This document shows, one piece after another, positions 55,139 through 63,800 of a stretch of 64,000 nt of DNA. The notes under the pieces are model-generated. The model made no database searches. It was given only the letters and a program-made list of their open reading frames with translations, and was not told where the DNA came from. This DNA comes from CBDFGN01 sp965247065 (GTDB lineage Bacteria; Bacteroidota; Bacteroidia; Cytophagales; Cyclobacteriaceae), in assembly GCA_965247065.1 (NCBI GenBank), contig CBDFGN010000006.1, positions 2,914,001-2,978,000 on the forward strand. The letters are read 5' to 3'. The translations under genes and the position numbers were made by a program. Positions within the stretch are counted from its first letter, which is position 1; every line of letters starts with the position of its first letter.

Positions 55139-55312
55139 ATGGGCCTCTTGCTGCTGTTGGCGGCATCTGGCTTATCCTGCGAACATGAAATTGTTGAACC
55201 GGCAGAAAAACAACTGGCCCCTGAAGTCCCTCTTCCCGGTCCAGACCCTGGCGATGGTGAATACCCTGATAGGACGGAAAGGCCAGCTAAGCCATTGCGA
55301 CTAGGCCGTTGA
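55139..55312 (+). CDS. short lipoprotein, 57 residues
   Basis: An ATG at 55139 opens 57 codons: the signal MGLLLLLAASGLSC ends in a Cys and is followed by a Pro-, Glu- and Asp-rich tail (VPLPGPDPGDGEYPDRTER). This looks like a small secreted lipoprotein. A strong intrinsic terminator follows 36 bases after the stop, which supports a real transcript. No family is recognised. Confidence 0.6.
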   Translation: MGLLLLLAASGLSCEHEIVEPAEKQLAPEVPLPGPDPGDGEYPDRTERPAKPLRLGR

Positions 55313-55347
55313 TATCCCATTGCCTGATTACAACAAAAAGGGTTGAG

Positions 55348-55377
55348 CCACCCGGTCCATGATCGAGTGGTTTTTTT
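55348..55377 (+). terminator. intrinsic terminator of the small lipoprotein gene
   Basis: CCAC (55348-55351)/GTGG (55367-55370) and, inside one mismatch on each side, CGGTC/GATCG form a 9-bp stem with a CAT loop; seven T follow. Confidence 0.8.
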
Positions 55378-55549
55378 GTTTTATTTACTTTTTAGAAAGC
55401 TGGCTAATTCTAATTCTTGGAACCATAAGTGATCGTCTGATTCTTGCAAATGTTTGTTCTTATGGCCGGCAAGCAAGTAGTTCCAAAATAGAAAACGATA
55501 GTCAATGGTCAGTGGTTCCAATTTTTCTATGGAAAATCCGTGAATCGTA

Positions 55550-56107
55550 TTATGGCCATAGCCATCCAAAGGTTCCGGCGGTTAGCAGGCTGTAGATCAA
55601 GCCATCAAACACCGATTTCAGGGTCGCCGACCAGGATTTATAGAACCAGATTGAGTTTTGGAATAAGGCCATAGAATATCCCGCAAATGCTGTTGTCCCT
55701 GAGAACCTAAAAACATCCAAATACTCGGCTCCTGGGCCTAAAACCCTGCCCGATATATAGGCGGCAATTATTCCAATTATTAAACAGTATGCAAACCACT
55801 GGATCAGGTTAATCAGCATGCTGGGTTGACCATTCGGTAATACGGTCAGGAAAGCAACTGGACCCTTTTCAACTTTCTTCTTGAATTCAGGGGATTTCCA
55901 TTGTTTTGAGCTATCCGGGCAAGGGACAATATAGTCCCCGGGCGGGATTTTAAATTTTCCCAACGCGTCGCGGACATCATCCTCCTGAGGTACTTTTCGG
56001 AAATCCGTGCTATGATAGGTCAGGATGCTGTGGATGAAGGTACTGATAATAAACACAAACATGGCTGAAAGTAGAATGGGAAGCCAAAGTGACGTGATAA
56101 GGACCAT
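55550..56107 (-). CDS. small membrane protein of unknown function
   Basis: The 185-residue protein has an N-terminal transmembrane helix (about 5-28), a soluble part (about 30-98) with FRKVPQEDDVRDALGKFKIPPGDYIVP, and three more helices (about 100-122, 132-148, 163-183). The same layout occurs in uncharacterised bacterial proteins; the function is unknown. It stands alone between the lipoprotein and a non-coding stretch. Confidence 0.7.
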   Translation of the reverse strand: MVLITSLWLPILLSAMFVFIISTFIHSILTYHSTDFRKVPQEDDVRDALGKFKIPPGDYIVPCPDSSKQWKSPEFKKKVEKGPVAFLTVLPNGQPSMLINLIQWFAYCLIIGIIAAYISGRVLGPGAEYLDVFRFSGTTAFAGYSMALFQNSIWFYKSWSATLKSVFDGLIYSLLTAGTFGWLWP

Positions 56108-56616
56108 GGTAATCAGGTTAAGGTTAGAATAAAACGGTAAAGTATAATTTCCGCAAAACGGAGACTGAATCCAAGACTTTTGAATGTCAATTGATGCTGG
56201 CCAGGGATGATTCTGGCTTCCACCTGATCACCAGTTGGACGGATACAAGCCACATGGTTCAAAATGATGAAAGCTGAGCTTATACTTAAATCCGTAATTA
56301 AGTGCCCCAATGCGGCCATGGCAGGAGGAAACCATGCTCACCAGTGCCTGTCTAGTACTTTTACCAATTCAGGCACTGCAAAACGGTTCTAAAGCCTCTT
56401 GAAGGGGATTGCTGCGTGTTCTGCTCATACGGTTCAGTAGAATGCCCACCAGTCCAGGAACGCACCTGTAATTGCCAACAAATGTAGATTTTCATCAAAT
56501 CGACACTAGCTCTTCCAACGACATGTTCCTGTAACTCTGTTTTGAGCCACTTACTAAACTTGAGTTCCAAATATTCCTATTAGCTTCGCTGTCGCAATCT
56601 CTTATACCCGGCCATA
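56108..56616. other. gene-free stretch with a 9-bp inverted repeat
   Basis: No supported gene in about 510 bases; the short frames on the minus strand lack any motif. A perfect inverted repeat CAGTGCCTG (56342-56350)/CAGGCACTG (56370-56378) with a 19-base spacer could be a hairpin or an operator. Confidence 0.5.
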
Positions 56617-57783
56617 ATGCTTCGAAAGGTTACCCTCCTGCTAGCCAGTACGCTAACTATTATGTCAGCTGCTATCATCGCCCCTTCTCTGCCGCAAATG
56701 GCTGAGGTCTTCAAAACAACCTCAAACGCAGAGTTCCTAACCAAGCTTGTCCTTACCCTTCCGACCCTATTTATTGCTATAACCGCACCTTTTGCAGGCA
56801 ATTTTATTGATAAACATGGAAGGATAAAACTGTTAATGACAGGGCTTGTTGCCTATGCAATTACTGGTTCTTCTGGTTACTTCCTCACGGGGCTGTATCA
56901 AATCCTGGCGGGGCGGGCTCTGCTGGGAATTACTATAGGAATTTTGATGACCATTACCATGACACTGGTCGGTGATTATTTTGTAGGTGAAGAACGAAGA
57001 AGGTTCATAGGACTTCAGGTGGCCTTTATTTCTTTTGGTGGAGTGCTTTTTATCTCCTTGGGTGGCTTCCTGGCCGATATCAGTTGGCGTACTCCATTCT
57101 TAATCTATTGCGTTTCTCTACTCATAATTCCCATTGCATCGGCCTTTTTAAAGGGGCCTGTTATCAAAGATGACCGGTCAGAGAATATACAAATTCGCGA
57201 ACGATACACTCCTTTCTATTTATTATTTGGTGCAACCTTTATTGTTTGGGTTTTATTCTTCATGGTACCTGTCCAGATACCCTTTCTCATGAAGTCTCTG
57301 GGGGTAGAACGCAATATGATGATAGGTGCAGCCGTGGCGACCAATACCGGCTTGGCAGGCCTTTCCTCCCTTCTTTATTCACGGATCAGGAGATATTTGA
57401 GTTTTCAGCGAGTCTTTTCAGTTGGCTTACTATTTATGGCCTTAGGCTATTTCCTTGTCTGGAGGGCACAAACTTTTGGACAGGTCCAGTTAGGAATGAT
57501 CTTCTCAGGAGCCGGGGTGGGGCTGATCATACCTAACACCAACCTGTGGATAATCCAAAGGACCCCGGAAAAAGTAAGGGGTAGGGAGATTGGCATGTTG
57601 ACTACTTTTCGATTCTTGGGTCAATTTTTTTCGCCAATTGCAATCCAGCCAATAGCATGGTGGGTTGGCCTTTCAAAATCCTTTCTATTCGCAGCAATCT
57701 TCCTAGCTTTACTATCGCTCTTTTTTTTGTTTTACCGAATACCCAAATCGAATCATGGAATCACAGAACGTTCAATGGCCTGA
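56617..57783 (+). CDS. MFS transporter
   Basis: The 388-residue protein has twelve hydrophobic segments and the MFS loop motif GNFIDKHGRIKLLMTG between helices 2 and 3. It resembles drug/H+ antiporters of the DHA1 group, with the second half ending FFLFYRIPKS. The substrate is unknown. The sulfotransferase gene starts 29 bases inside its 3' end, so the two are co-translated; export of a sulfated or related metabolite is possible but speculative. Confidence 0.9.
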   Translation: MLRKVTLLLASTLTIMSAAIIAPSLPQMAEVFKTTSNAEFLTKLVLTLPTLFIAITAPFAGNFIDKHGRIKLLMTGLVAYAITGSSGYFLTGLYQILAGRALLGITIGILMTITMTLVGDYFVGEERRRFIGLQVAFISFGGVLFISLGGFLADISWRTPFLIYCVSLLIIPIASAFLKGPVIKDDRSENIQIRERYTPFYLLFGATFIVWVLFFMVPVQIPFLMKSLGVERNMMIGAAVATNTGLAGLSSLLYSRIRRYLSFQRVFSVGLLFMALGYFLVWRAQTFGQVQLGMIFSGAGVGLIIPNTNLWIIQRTPEKVRGREIGMLTTFRFLGQFFSPIAIQPIAWWVGLSKSFLFAAIFLALLSLFFLFYRIPKSNHGITERSMA

Positions 57784-58660
57784 AAAAACAAGAGAATTTC
57801 ACAATCATCATTTTGATTCGACTACCTGGAATGATTTTGCATTCCGTGACGATGACATTATTATCGCCACGTATGCTAAATCCGGAACTACCTGGGTTCA
57901 ACAGATCATTTCCCAACTAATTTTCGAGGGGGCTGAAGGCCTCGAAGTAGCTGAAATGTCACCCTGGATCGATCTGCGGGTGCCTCCTAAAGAAGTGAAG
58001 TTGCCAGCCGTTAATGATCAAATCCACAGGAGGTTTTTAAAAACGCATCTCCCGGTGGATGCACTGGTTTTCTCTCCAAAGGCAAAATATATCTACATCG
58101 GCAGAGACGGCAGAGATGTGGTGTGGAGTATGTATAATCACCATGCCAATGCAAATGATCTTTGGTACCACGCTCTTAACGACACCCCCGGAAGAGTTGG
58201 CCCACCAATTGAAAAACCAGTTGAATCAGTTATACAATATTATCATGAATGGCTCGATAAAGATGGTCATCCGTTCTGGCCATTTTGGGAGAACGTTCAG
58301 TCCTGGTGGGAGATCAGGAATTTACCTAATGTTTTTATGCTGCATTTTGCGAACCTTAAGGAAGACATGGCGGGAGAAATTAGAAAGATTACCGAATTCC
58401 TTGAAATTGAAATAGATCCAGCCAAATGGGACGACATCCTGGAACATTGCTCATTTGATTATATGAAGAGGAACGCCGATAAGAGTGTGCCTCTGGGCGG
58501 TGCTTTTTGGGATGGAGGCTCACAGGTATTTATAAACAAGGGCACCAATGGACGCTGGAAAGATCTGCTATCGGAAGAGGAGAGTAAGAAGTATGAAACG
58601 CTAGCGGTCGAAAAACTGGGTGAAGACTCAGCCAGATGGGTTAATACCGGGGAACTTTGA
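57755..58660 (+). CDS. PAPS-dependent sulfotransferase
   Basis: The 301-residue cytosolic enzyme transfers sulfate from PAPS. The 5'-phosphosulfate loop ATYAKSGTTWVQQI, the 3'-phosphate-binding IYIGRDGRDVVWSMYNHH and the C-terminal KGTNGRWKDLL, equivalent to RKGxxGDWK, are present. The proposed catalytic base lies in RFLKTHLP. This is the pattern of aryl/alcohol sulfotransferases. Bacterial members of this type act on small molecules or glycans. It overlaps the MFS gene. Confidence 0.92.
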   Translation: MESQNVQWPEKTREFHNHHFDSTTWNDFAFRDDDIIIATYAKSGTTWVQQIISQLIFEGAEGLEVAEMSPWIDLRVPPKEVKLPAVNDQIHRRFLKTHLPVDALVFSPKAKYIYIGRDGRDVVWSMYNHHANANDLWYHALNDTPGRVGPPIEKPVESVIQYYHEWLDKDGHPFWPFWENVQSWWEIRNLPNVFMLHFANLKEDMAGEIRKITEFLEIEIDPAKWDDILEHCSFDYMKRNADKSVPLGGAFWDGGSQVFINKGTNGRWKDLLSEEESKKYETLAVEKLGEDSARWVNTGEL

Positions 58661-58851
58661 TCTCACCGATCATGCAACTCAAATGGATGCGATAAGACCC
58701 CGGTGGTTCTTATCCGGGATATGTTAATGATAAGGATGTTACCCTTCTGGAAAAAGGACCACCTCATCGGGTAGGATTAAGTTTCTGAAGTAACAGTTGG
58801 GAAAGTGACTCCAATTCCGGTTTAACCCAAACGCTGATAATTTGTTTTTTG

Positions 58852-58859
58852 TATTTTTG
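58852..58859 (+). promoter_or_regulatory. possible -7 element upstream of the bicupin
   Basis: TATTTTTG matches TAnnTTTG, 64 bases before the proposed ATG at 58924. No -33 match is seen at 20 bases. The 263-base gap also has a weak hairpin GATAAGA/TCTTATC near 58690-58715. Confidence 0.4.
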
Positions 58860-58923
58860 CGCCAGCAAGCCTACAAATAAAATCTACCAGGACCGTTAGT
58901 TAACCACCAAAATTTTAGCGATC

Positions 58924-60075
58924 ATGCTCGTCCACGATCCGCCACATAACATCTCAGCAGTACTCTCCCGGAAGTCCAGAGCCACTGGAGAGCAAAAATC
59001 TGAACTTAGCAGATACGTCGATTGTTCTACCCAGGGAATTCACGCTCCAACCGCGTTCTTGGTTGTACTTTTAAGTCTCGTTTTCATTGCGATGATTCAA
59101 TGCCAGCCCTCTGGAAAAGTTGACTCAGTTGGGCCAGAAATCAAAATTGCACACCTGGGCGAATTGAAGGCTGAAGGCTTTCAAAAACTAAAGGAGGCTT
59201 TCGAAATAGCCAATCCGGGTTACGACCTGCATTACTTCCCTTCCACAACTGAGCTTTCAGGTATCCAAAAGGATCGCGTTGTTTTCGTTCAGACCGGCGG
59301 AGGCAGTGCAACTCTCAGTTCCGGTTCTAGTTCCAAATTTTCAGTCGGCGATATTATTCTATTGGAAAATGGCGCCTCCCTTCAAACCGACAGCATTACC
59401 AGCCTGCTCGTTTTTACGGTTCCCGTAAAAGCTCCAGCCGGACTTCCGCGATTCTTGCGTCCTGATTGGGATGAAAATATTACCGATACTCCGGGAGGAT
59501 GTGCAACCGAGAATAACGCCTATCGCCGGATCCTGTTAACTTGGCTGGCTTGGCTGGCTTGGCTGGCTTGGCTGGCTTGCTTGCTTGCTTGCTTGCTTGC
59601 TTGGCTGGCTTGGCTGGCTTGGCTGGCTTGGCTGGACAAAGTAGGGCCTTATCAGTACCATGCTATTAATTCTCATCGGGTTCGAATTACAGATAGCTTC
59701 ACTCATTACCATCCCAAGGAAGGGGGATTCGATGAGTTCTACCTGGTTCAAATGGCCAACAAACAATCAAGGATTATTACTGGTACCAAAGTCGATCTGG
59801 TTGAAAACCCCACCGCGGTAAGCTCCGACGACGCCCGGAACCTTTTACAATCTACCTACCTGAATGTGGGAGACCTAGTCTATCTGCCCCGGGGAGTCAT
59901 GCATCGTGGTTTAGGAGGCGTTTTGGCCCAGGTGATTACGGTGCCTGGTTTCATTCCTGGTTCTGAAATAGGGGTAGACCATCATTTGAGAAATATTAAC
60001 GAGCGATTAAACCTGGATAACGAAAGTGAACTACCGTTTAATGCAGAGGCTTCGATTCGCCCAGTTGTGAGGTAG
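58924..60075 (+). CDS. exported bicupin-like protein with a repeat-expanded insert
   Basis: After an uncertain N-terminus (the hydrophobic stretch FLVVLLSLVFIAMIQC lies at about residues 46-61, so the true start may be nearer 59050), two cupin-like halves follow. The first (about 70-200) has FVQTGGGSATLSSG; the second (about 245-370) has the metal-type motif THYHPKEGGFDEFYLV and LPRGVMHRGLGG. Between them YRRILLTW is joined to LDKVGPYQYH by a hydrophobic WLA/CLL repeat tract of about 32 residues (positions 59541-59635). Removing it leaves LLTWLDKVG, a plausible ancestral join. It heads a cluster with the jelly-roll and dehydrogenase-cytochrome genes. Confidence 0.75.
   Translation: MLVHDPPHNISAVLSRKSRATGEQKSELSRYVDCSTQGIHAPTAFLVVLLSLVFIAMIQCQPSGKVDSVGPEIKIAHLGELKAEGFQKLKEAFEIANPGYDLHYFPSTTELSGIQKDRVVFVQTGGGSATLSSGSSSKFSVGDIILLENGASLQTDSITSLLVFTVPVKAPAGLPRFLRPDWDENITDTPGGCATENNAYRRILLTWLAWLAWLAWLACLLACLLAWLAWLAWLAWLDKVGPYQYHAINSHRVRITDSFTHYHPKEGGFDEFYLVQMANKQSRIITGTKVDLVENPTAVSSDDARNLLQSTYLNVGDLVYLPRGVMHRGLGGVLAQVITVPGFIPGSEIGVDHHLRNINERLNLDNESELPFNAEASIRPVVR
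59541..59635 (+). repeat. simple-sequence repeat, (TTGGCTGGC)4-(TTGC)6-(TTGGCTGGC)4
   Basis: Four copies of a 9-mer (59541-59576) are followed by six TTGC units (59577-59600) and four more 9-mers, the last one base short (59601-59635). The 9-mers keep frame, but each gain or loss of one TTGC shifts it. At present 24 bases keep the frame open. Confidence 0.95.
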
Positions 60076-60104
60076 CGATTTGCACTTCTTCGATTTTCTG
60101 ATTG

Positions 60105-60830
60105 ATGATTAAAGTTTTATCAATGGGAATCCATAAACGCGATACTGCCTGGAGCTTCATACTCGTGCTAGCTTGCGGCCACGTTGCGCCTGCCCAGGAC
60201 TCAATGGCCACTGCCGAGTATCCTCTTCTTTATGAACAGGACTTTGAAGGTAGCACCGCCCTCCGCGATTTTGAGATGTCCGACCCGCAAGCCTGGAGCG
60301 TTAGGAATGGAAATTTGGAACTCTTTGGTGAAAGCAACTACGAAGCCCGGGTGCGTTCTCCTTACAACATCGCCCTGATCAAAAGTCTGCTGATCGGTGA
60401 TTTTATCCTGGAAGTGGATCTCGCCCAAACAGGTAGGGAATACGGCCATAGGGATCTTTGCCTATTTTTCAGTGTTAAGGATCCTACCAATTATTACTAC
60501 GTTCACATCGCCTCCGTAGCCGATGATCATGCGAACAATATTTTTCTGGTAAATGATGAGCCCAGGGTTAAAATCGCCAGCAAAACCACCGACGGAACCG
60601 ACTGGGGAGAAACTGGAAGCTGGCACAAAGCGCGCATTGAGCGAAACCTTGAACAGGGGACGATTCGAGTATTTTTTGACAATATGGAGGAGCCAATCAT
60701 GGAGGCCACTGACTTGCACTTTGACTTCGGCCGCATTGGGTTCGGGTCTTTCGATGACACCGGTCGATTTGATAATATTCGAGTATGGGGAGTTGAGAAA
60801 GAGCTGAGTGTGAAAGGCTTTTTTGAATGA
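60105..60830 (+). CDS. exported concanavalin-like (3-keto-disaccharide hydrolase type) protein
   Basis: A signal peptide ending near APAQD precedes a jelly-roll domain of the DUF1080/3-keto-disaccharide hydrolase type: YEQDFEGSTALRDFEMSDPQAWSV, FILEVDLAQTGREYGHRDLCLFFSVKD and the closing GRIGFGSFDDTGRFDNIRVWG. Such domains bind or cleave sugars outside the cytoplasm. Its last bases overlap the ATG of the next gene (ATGA), so it is co-translated with the cytochrome protein. The start could be ATG 60105 or 60123. Confidence 0.75.
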   Translation: MIKVLSMGIHKRDTAWSFILVLACGHVAPAQDSMATAEYPLLYEQDFEGSTALRDFEMSDPQAWSVRNGNLELFGESNYEARVRSPYNIALIKSLLIGDFILEVDLAQTGREYGHRDLCLFFSVKDPTNYYYVHIASVADDHANNIFLVNDEPRVKIASKTTDGTDWGETGSWHKARIERNLEQGTIRVFFDNMEEPIMEATDLHFDFGRIGFGSFDDTGRFDNIRVWGVEKELSVKGFFE

Positions 60831-63800
60831 TGCAGAAATCAAACTGCTGGTTGTTGCCCGGAAATTTTGTTGGCTGTTTTATATTCTTTGTCTTCTGTAC
60901 CGCATGCAGCAGTTCAGATTCGAATGGTCCGCCGGAAGTTACTCGAGCTGACGTAAAGGATTTTGCTTCCGGCACCAGCCAGGTGTCGGTTCAATTGGCG
61001 GATGGATTTAAACTTGAACTGTGGGCCCCGGGTCCCCTGGTTTCGAATGCCGTTGCTATAAGCTTCGATAACCAAGGTGTTGCCTACGTCGCCCAAACCT
61101 CCAGACGAAAAAGCTCCGATATTGATATAAGGGCTCACCGGGATTGGATGACAGAGGACCTGGGCCTGCAGACCTTGGAGGATTTCCGCGAATTTCATCT
61201 TCGTAAACTCGCTACAGACCTAAGTGATCAGAATACCTGGCTGGAAGATTTCAATCAGGACAAGATCCACGACTGGCGCGATCTGGAAATTCAGACCGAA
61301 AACGTTCGGCGGATCTGGGACAGCGACAGGGACGGCCGTGCCGATGCTTCAAATGTTTTTGCAAGTGGATTTAATACGATGATCACTGGCGTGGCCGCCG
61401 GGGTACTTTCTTTCAACGATTATGTGTACCTGGCCGTAGCCCCTGATCTGTGGAGATTGGAAGATGGCGACGGGGACGGAGATGCTGACTATCGAGAGTC
61501 AATCAGCCACGGTTATGGCATCCACTTAGCTTACGCCGGGCACGACATGTCGGGTTTGACACTTGGGCCTGATGGCAAGATCTATTGGTCAATAGGCGAT
61601 CGAGGGATTGATGTGGCTGATAAGGACGGCAAACGATGGTTCTATCCCAATCAGGGGGTTGTTTGCAGGGCCAACCCGGATGGCAGCAAATTCGAGGTCA
61701 TTGCACATGGCCTGAGGAACACCCAGGAATTGGCATTTGATGCCTATGGGAATCTCATCAGCATCGATAACGACGGCGACCATCCCGGTGAACACGAACG
61801 TTTTGTACACCTGTTGGAAGGTTCAGACTCCGGATGGCGTATAAATTGGCAATACGGAAAATACGACCAGCCCAATGATTCTTATAAAGTCTGGTTGAAT
61901 GAGCGACTGCATCTTCCGCACTTTCCGGGCCAGGCCGCTTACATACTTCCCCCGCTAGCCTTAGCCCCTGACGGCCCCGCCGGATTAGCCTATAATCCGG
62001 GCACAGCGCTGGGAGGAAAATGGACAGATTATTTCTTCGTCTCCTCTTTTACGGGGTCTTCGGCCCGATCCAAAATCCAGGCTTTTAAGCTGGAACCTAA
62101 AGGGGCAACCTTTGAGGTGGTTGACACTGTGGACGTCCTGGCTGGAATAGCAGCTACCGGGGTTGCTTTCGGACCGGATGGAGCGTTGTACTTAAATGAC
62201 TGGTTGGACGGCTGGAATAAAAAGCCTCAAGGGAGGATTTGGCGGTTAGATTTTGATGACCCTGAAACTCAAAAGCAGCGAGCGGTCACTCAAGAAATTC
62301 TTGGGAGGGGGGTGGCTAGCGAAACGATCGAAGAACTGGGGTCCCTGATCGCGAATCCAGATATGCGGGTTCGAATGGCAGCGCAATTTGAGCTGGTCAA
62401 GAGAAAGGAGGAGGCCTCACTCCTGAATCTGGCCGTGGATCATGAAGACGAACTTGCCCGCCTTCACGCGATCTGGGGCCTAGGGCAAATGGCTAGGATG
62501 GATCAGGATCGGGCTGCATTGCTGCTCCCACTTTTGGAAGATCCCAAACCAAATGTTCGGGCACAAACCGCAAAAGTCCTGGGTGACGCCGCCTATGAGC
62601 CAGCCGTCAATCTGCTTTTAGACAAGTTGCAAGATCCCTCACCCAGAGTACAGTTCTTTTCAGTCCAGGCATTAGGCAAACTTAGAAGTAACGAAGCCTT
62701 TCAACCGCTGGTTGCCCGACTGGAAGAAGTAGGTGATTCTGATCCCCATATGCGTCACGCAGTCGCTTACGCGTTGTCCAAATTGGACCTCGAGGCAGAC
62801 CTGGCAAATCTGGCGGGGCATCCTTCAAAAGATGTACGCATCGGGGCGGTCGTCGCACTAAGACACCAGCGGTCCGAGCAAGTCGGTGACTTTCTGAATG
62901 ATGAAGATCCCTGGGTGGTAACCGAAGCAGCACGCGCCATCCACGATGATTTTTCGATTCCCGCGGCCCTTCCTGCACTGGCGGAAGCCCTCCGGCGAAC
63001 CGAAATTAAGGAGGAGGCATTTATCAGAAGAGCTATTAATGCCAACCTGCGCCTGGGAGACGTGATCAACGCCAGGCAACTCGCTCAATATGCGAATGAT
63101 GCAAGTGCTCCGGCGGCTATGCGAGCGGATGCGCTTTGGTCGCTGGGTTGCTGGCCTGAACCTCCAGTTCTGGACCGGGTAGAAGGACGTCATAGGGTTC
63201 TACCTAAACGCGACCCTGCCGATGCTCAACAGGCCGTGGATGCTGTAATAGAATCCTTGATGGCAAAGGACGATGAAATTGTTCTGACCGCCGCGATCAC
63301 GTCCATTGGTCGGTTAAACTACCTTAAATGGGAGCCAGACCTTCACCCCTTGTTTAAGGAGCTTGACCAACCGCTGGCGGTTCGCCGTGCAGCTTTGAAA
63401 GCCCTCATAGCCTTGAAGAGCAGCAGTGCAGTGGAGATCCTGCATGTGGCATTGGCTGATCAGCAGCAGCCTTTGCGGGAAGATGCCCAGGAACTCATGG
63501 GTACCATCGAATTGCCTGAGGCTAGCGTAATGGAGATGTTAGCAAATGTTTTTCGATATGGATCCATTATCGAGCAGCAAAAAGCTATTGGCAGCTTGGC
63601 AGGTAAAAGAGGTGCGAAAGTACAGGACTTATTGGACAGTTTGATCGATCAGGCCCTTCAGGGTAGTTTGCCACCATCCTTGGTTCTGGATGTCATGATG
63701 GCTGTAGAAAACGCTGATTTTGAGGGAGCGAAAAGAAAAAAGGCAGAATACGAAGGAGCCAAGGATCCGGAAAACCTGCTAAGCTTATTTAGCGAAACCC

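Noticed and set aside
55102..55320. Minus-strand open frame opposite the small lipoprotein
   Set aside because: The plus strand has a signal peptide and a terminator in the right place; the minus-strand product is low-complexity Gly/Ser sequence.
59541..59635. Repeat tract as a CRISPR array
   Set aside because: The units are contiguous, 4 and 9 bases long and have no spacers.
59536..59766. Minus-strand open frame rich in QPS repeats
   Set aside because: It is the complement of the simple-sequence tract in the bicupin gene and has no independent support.
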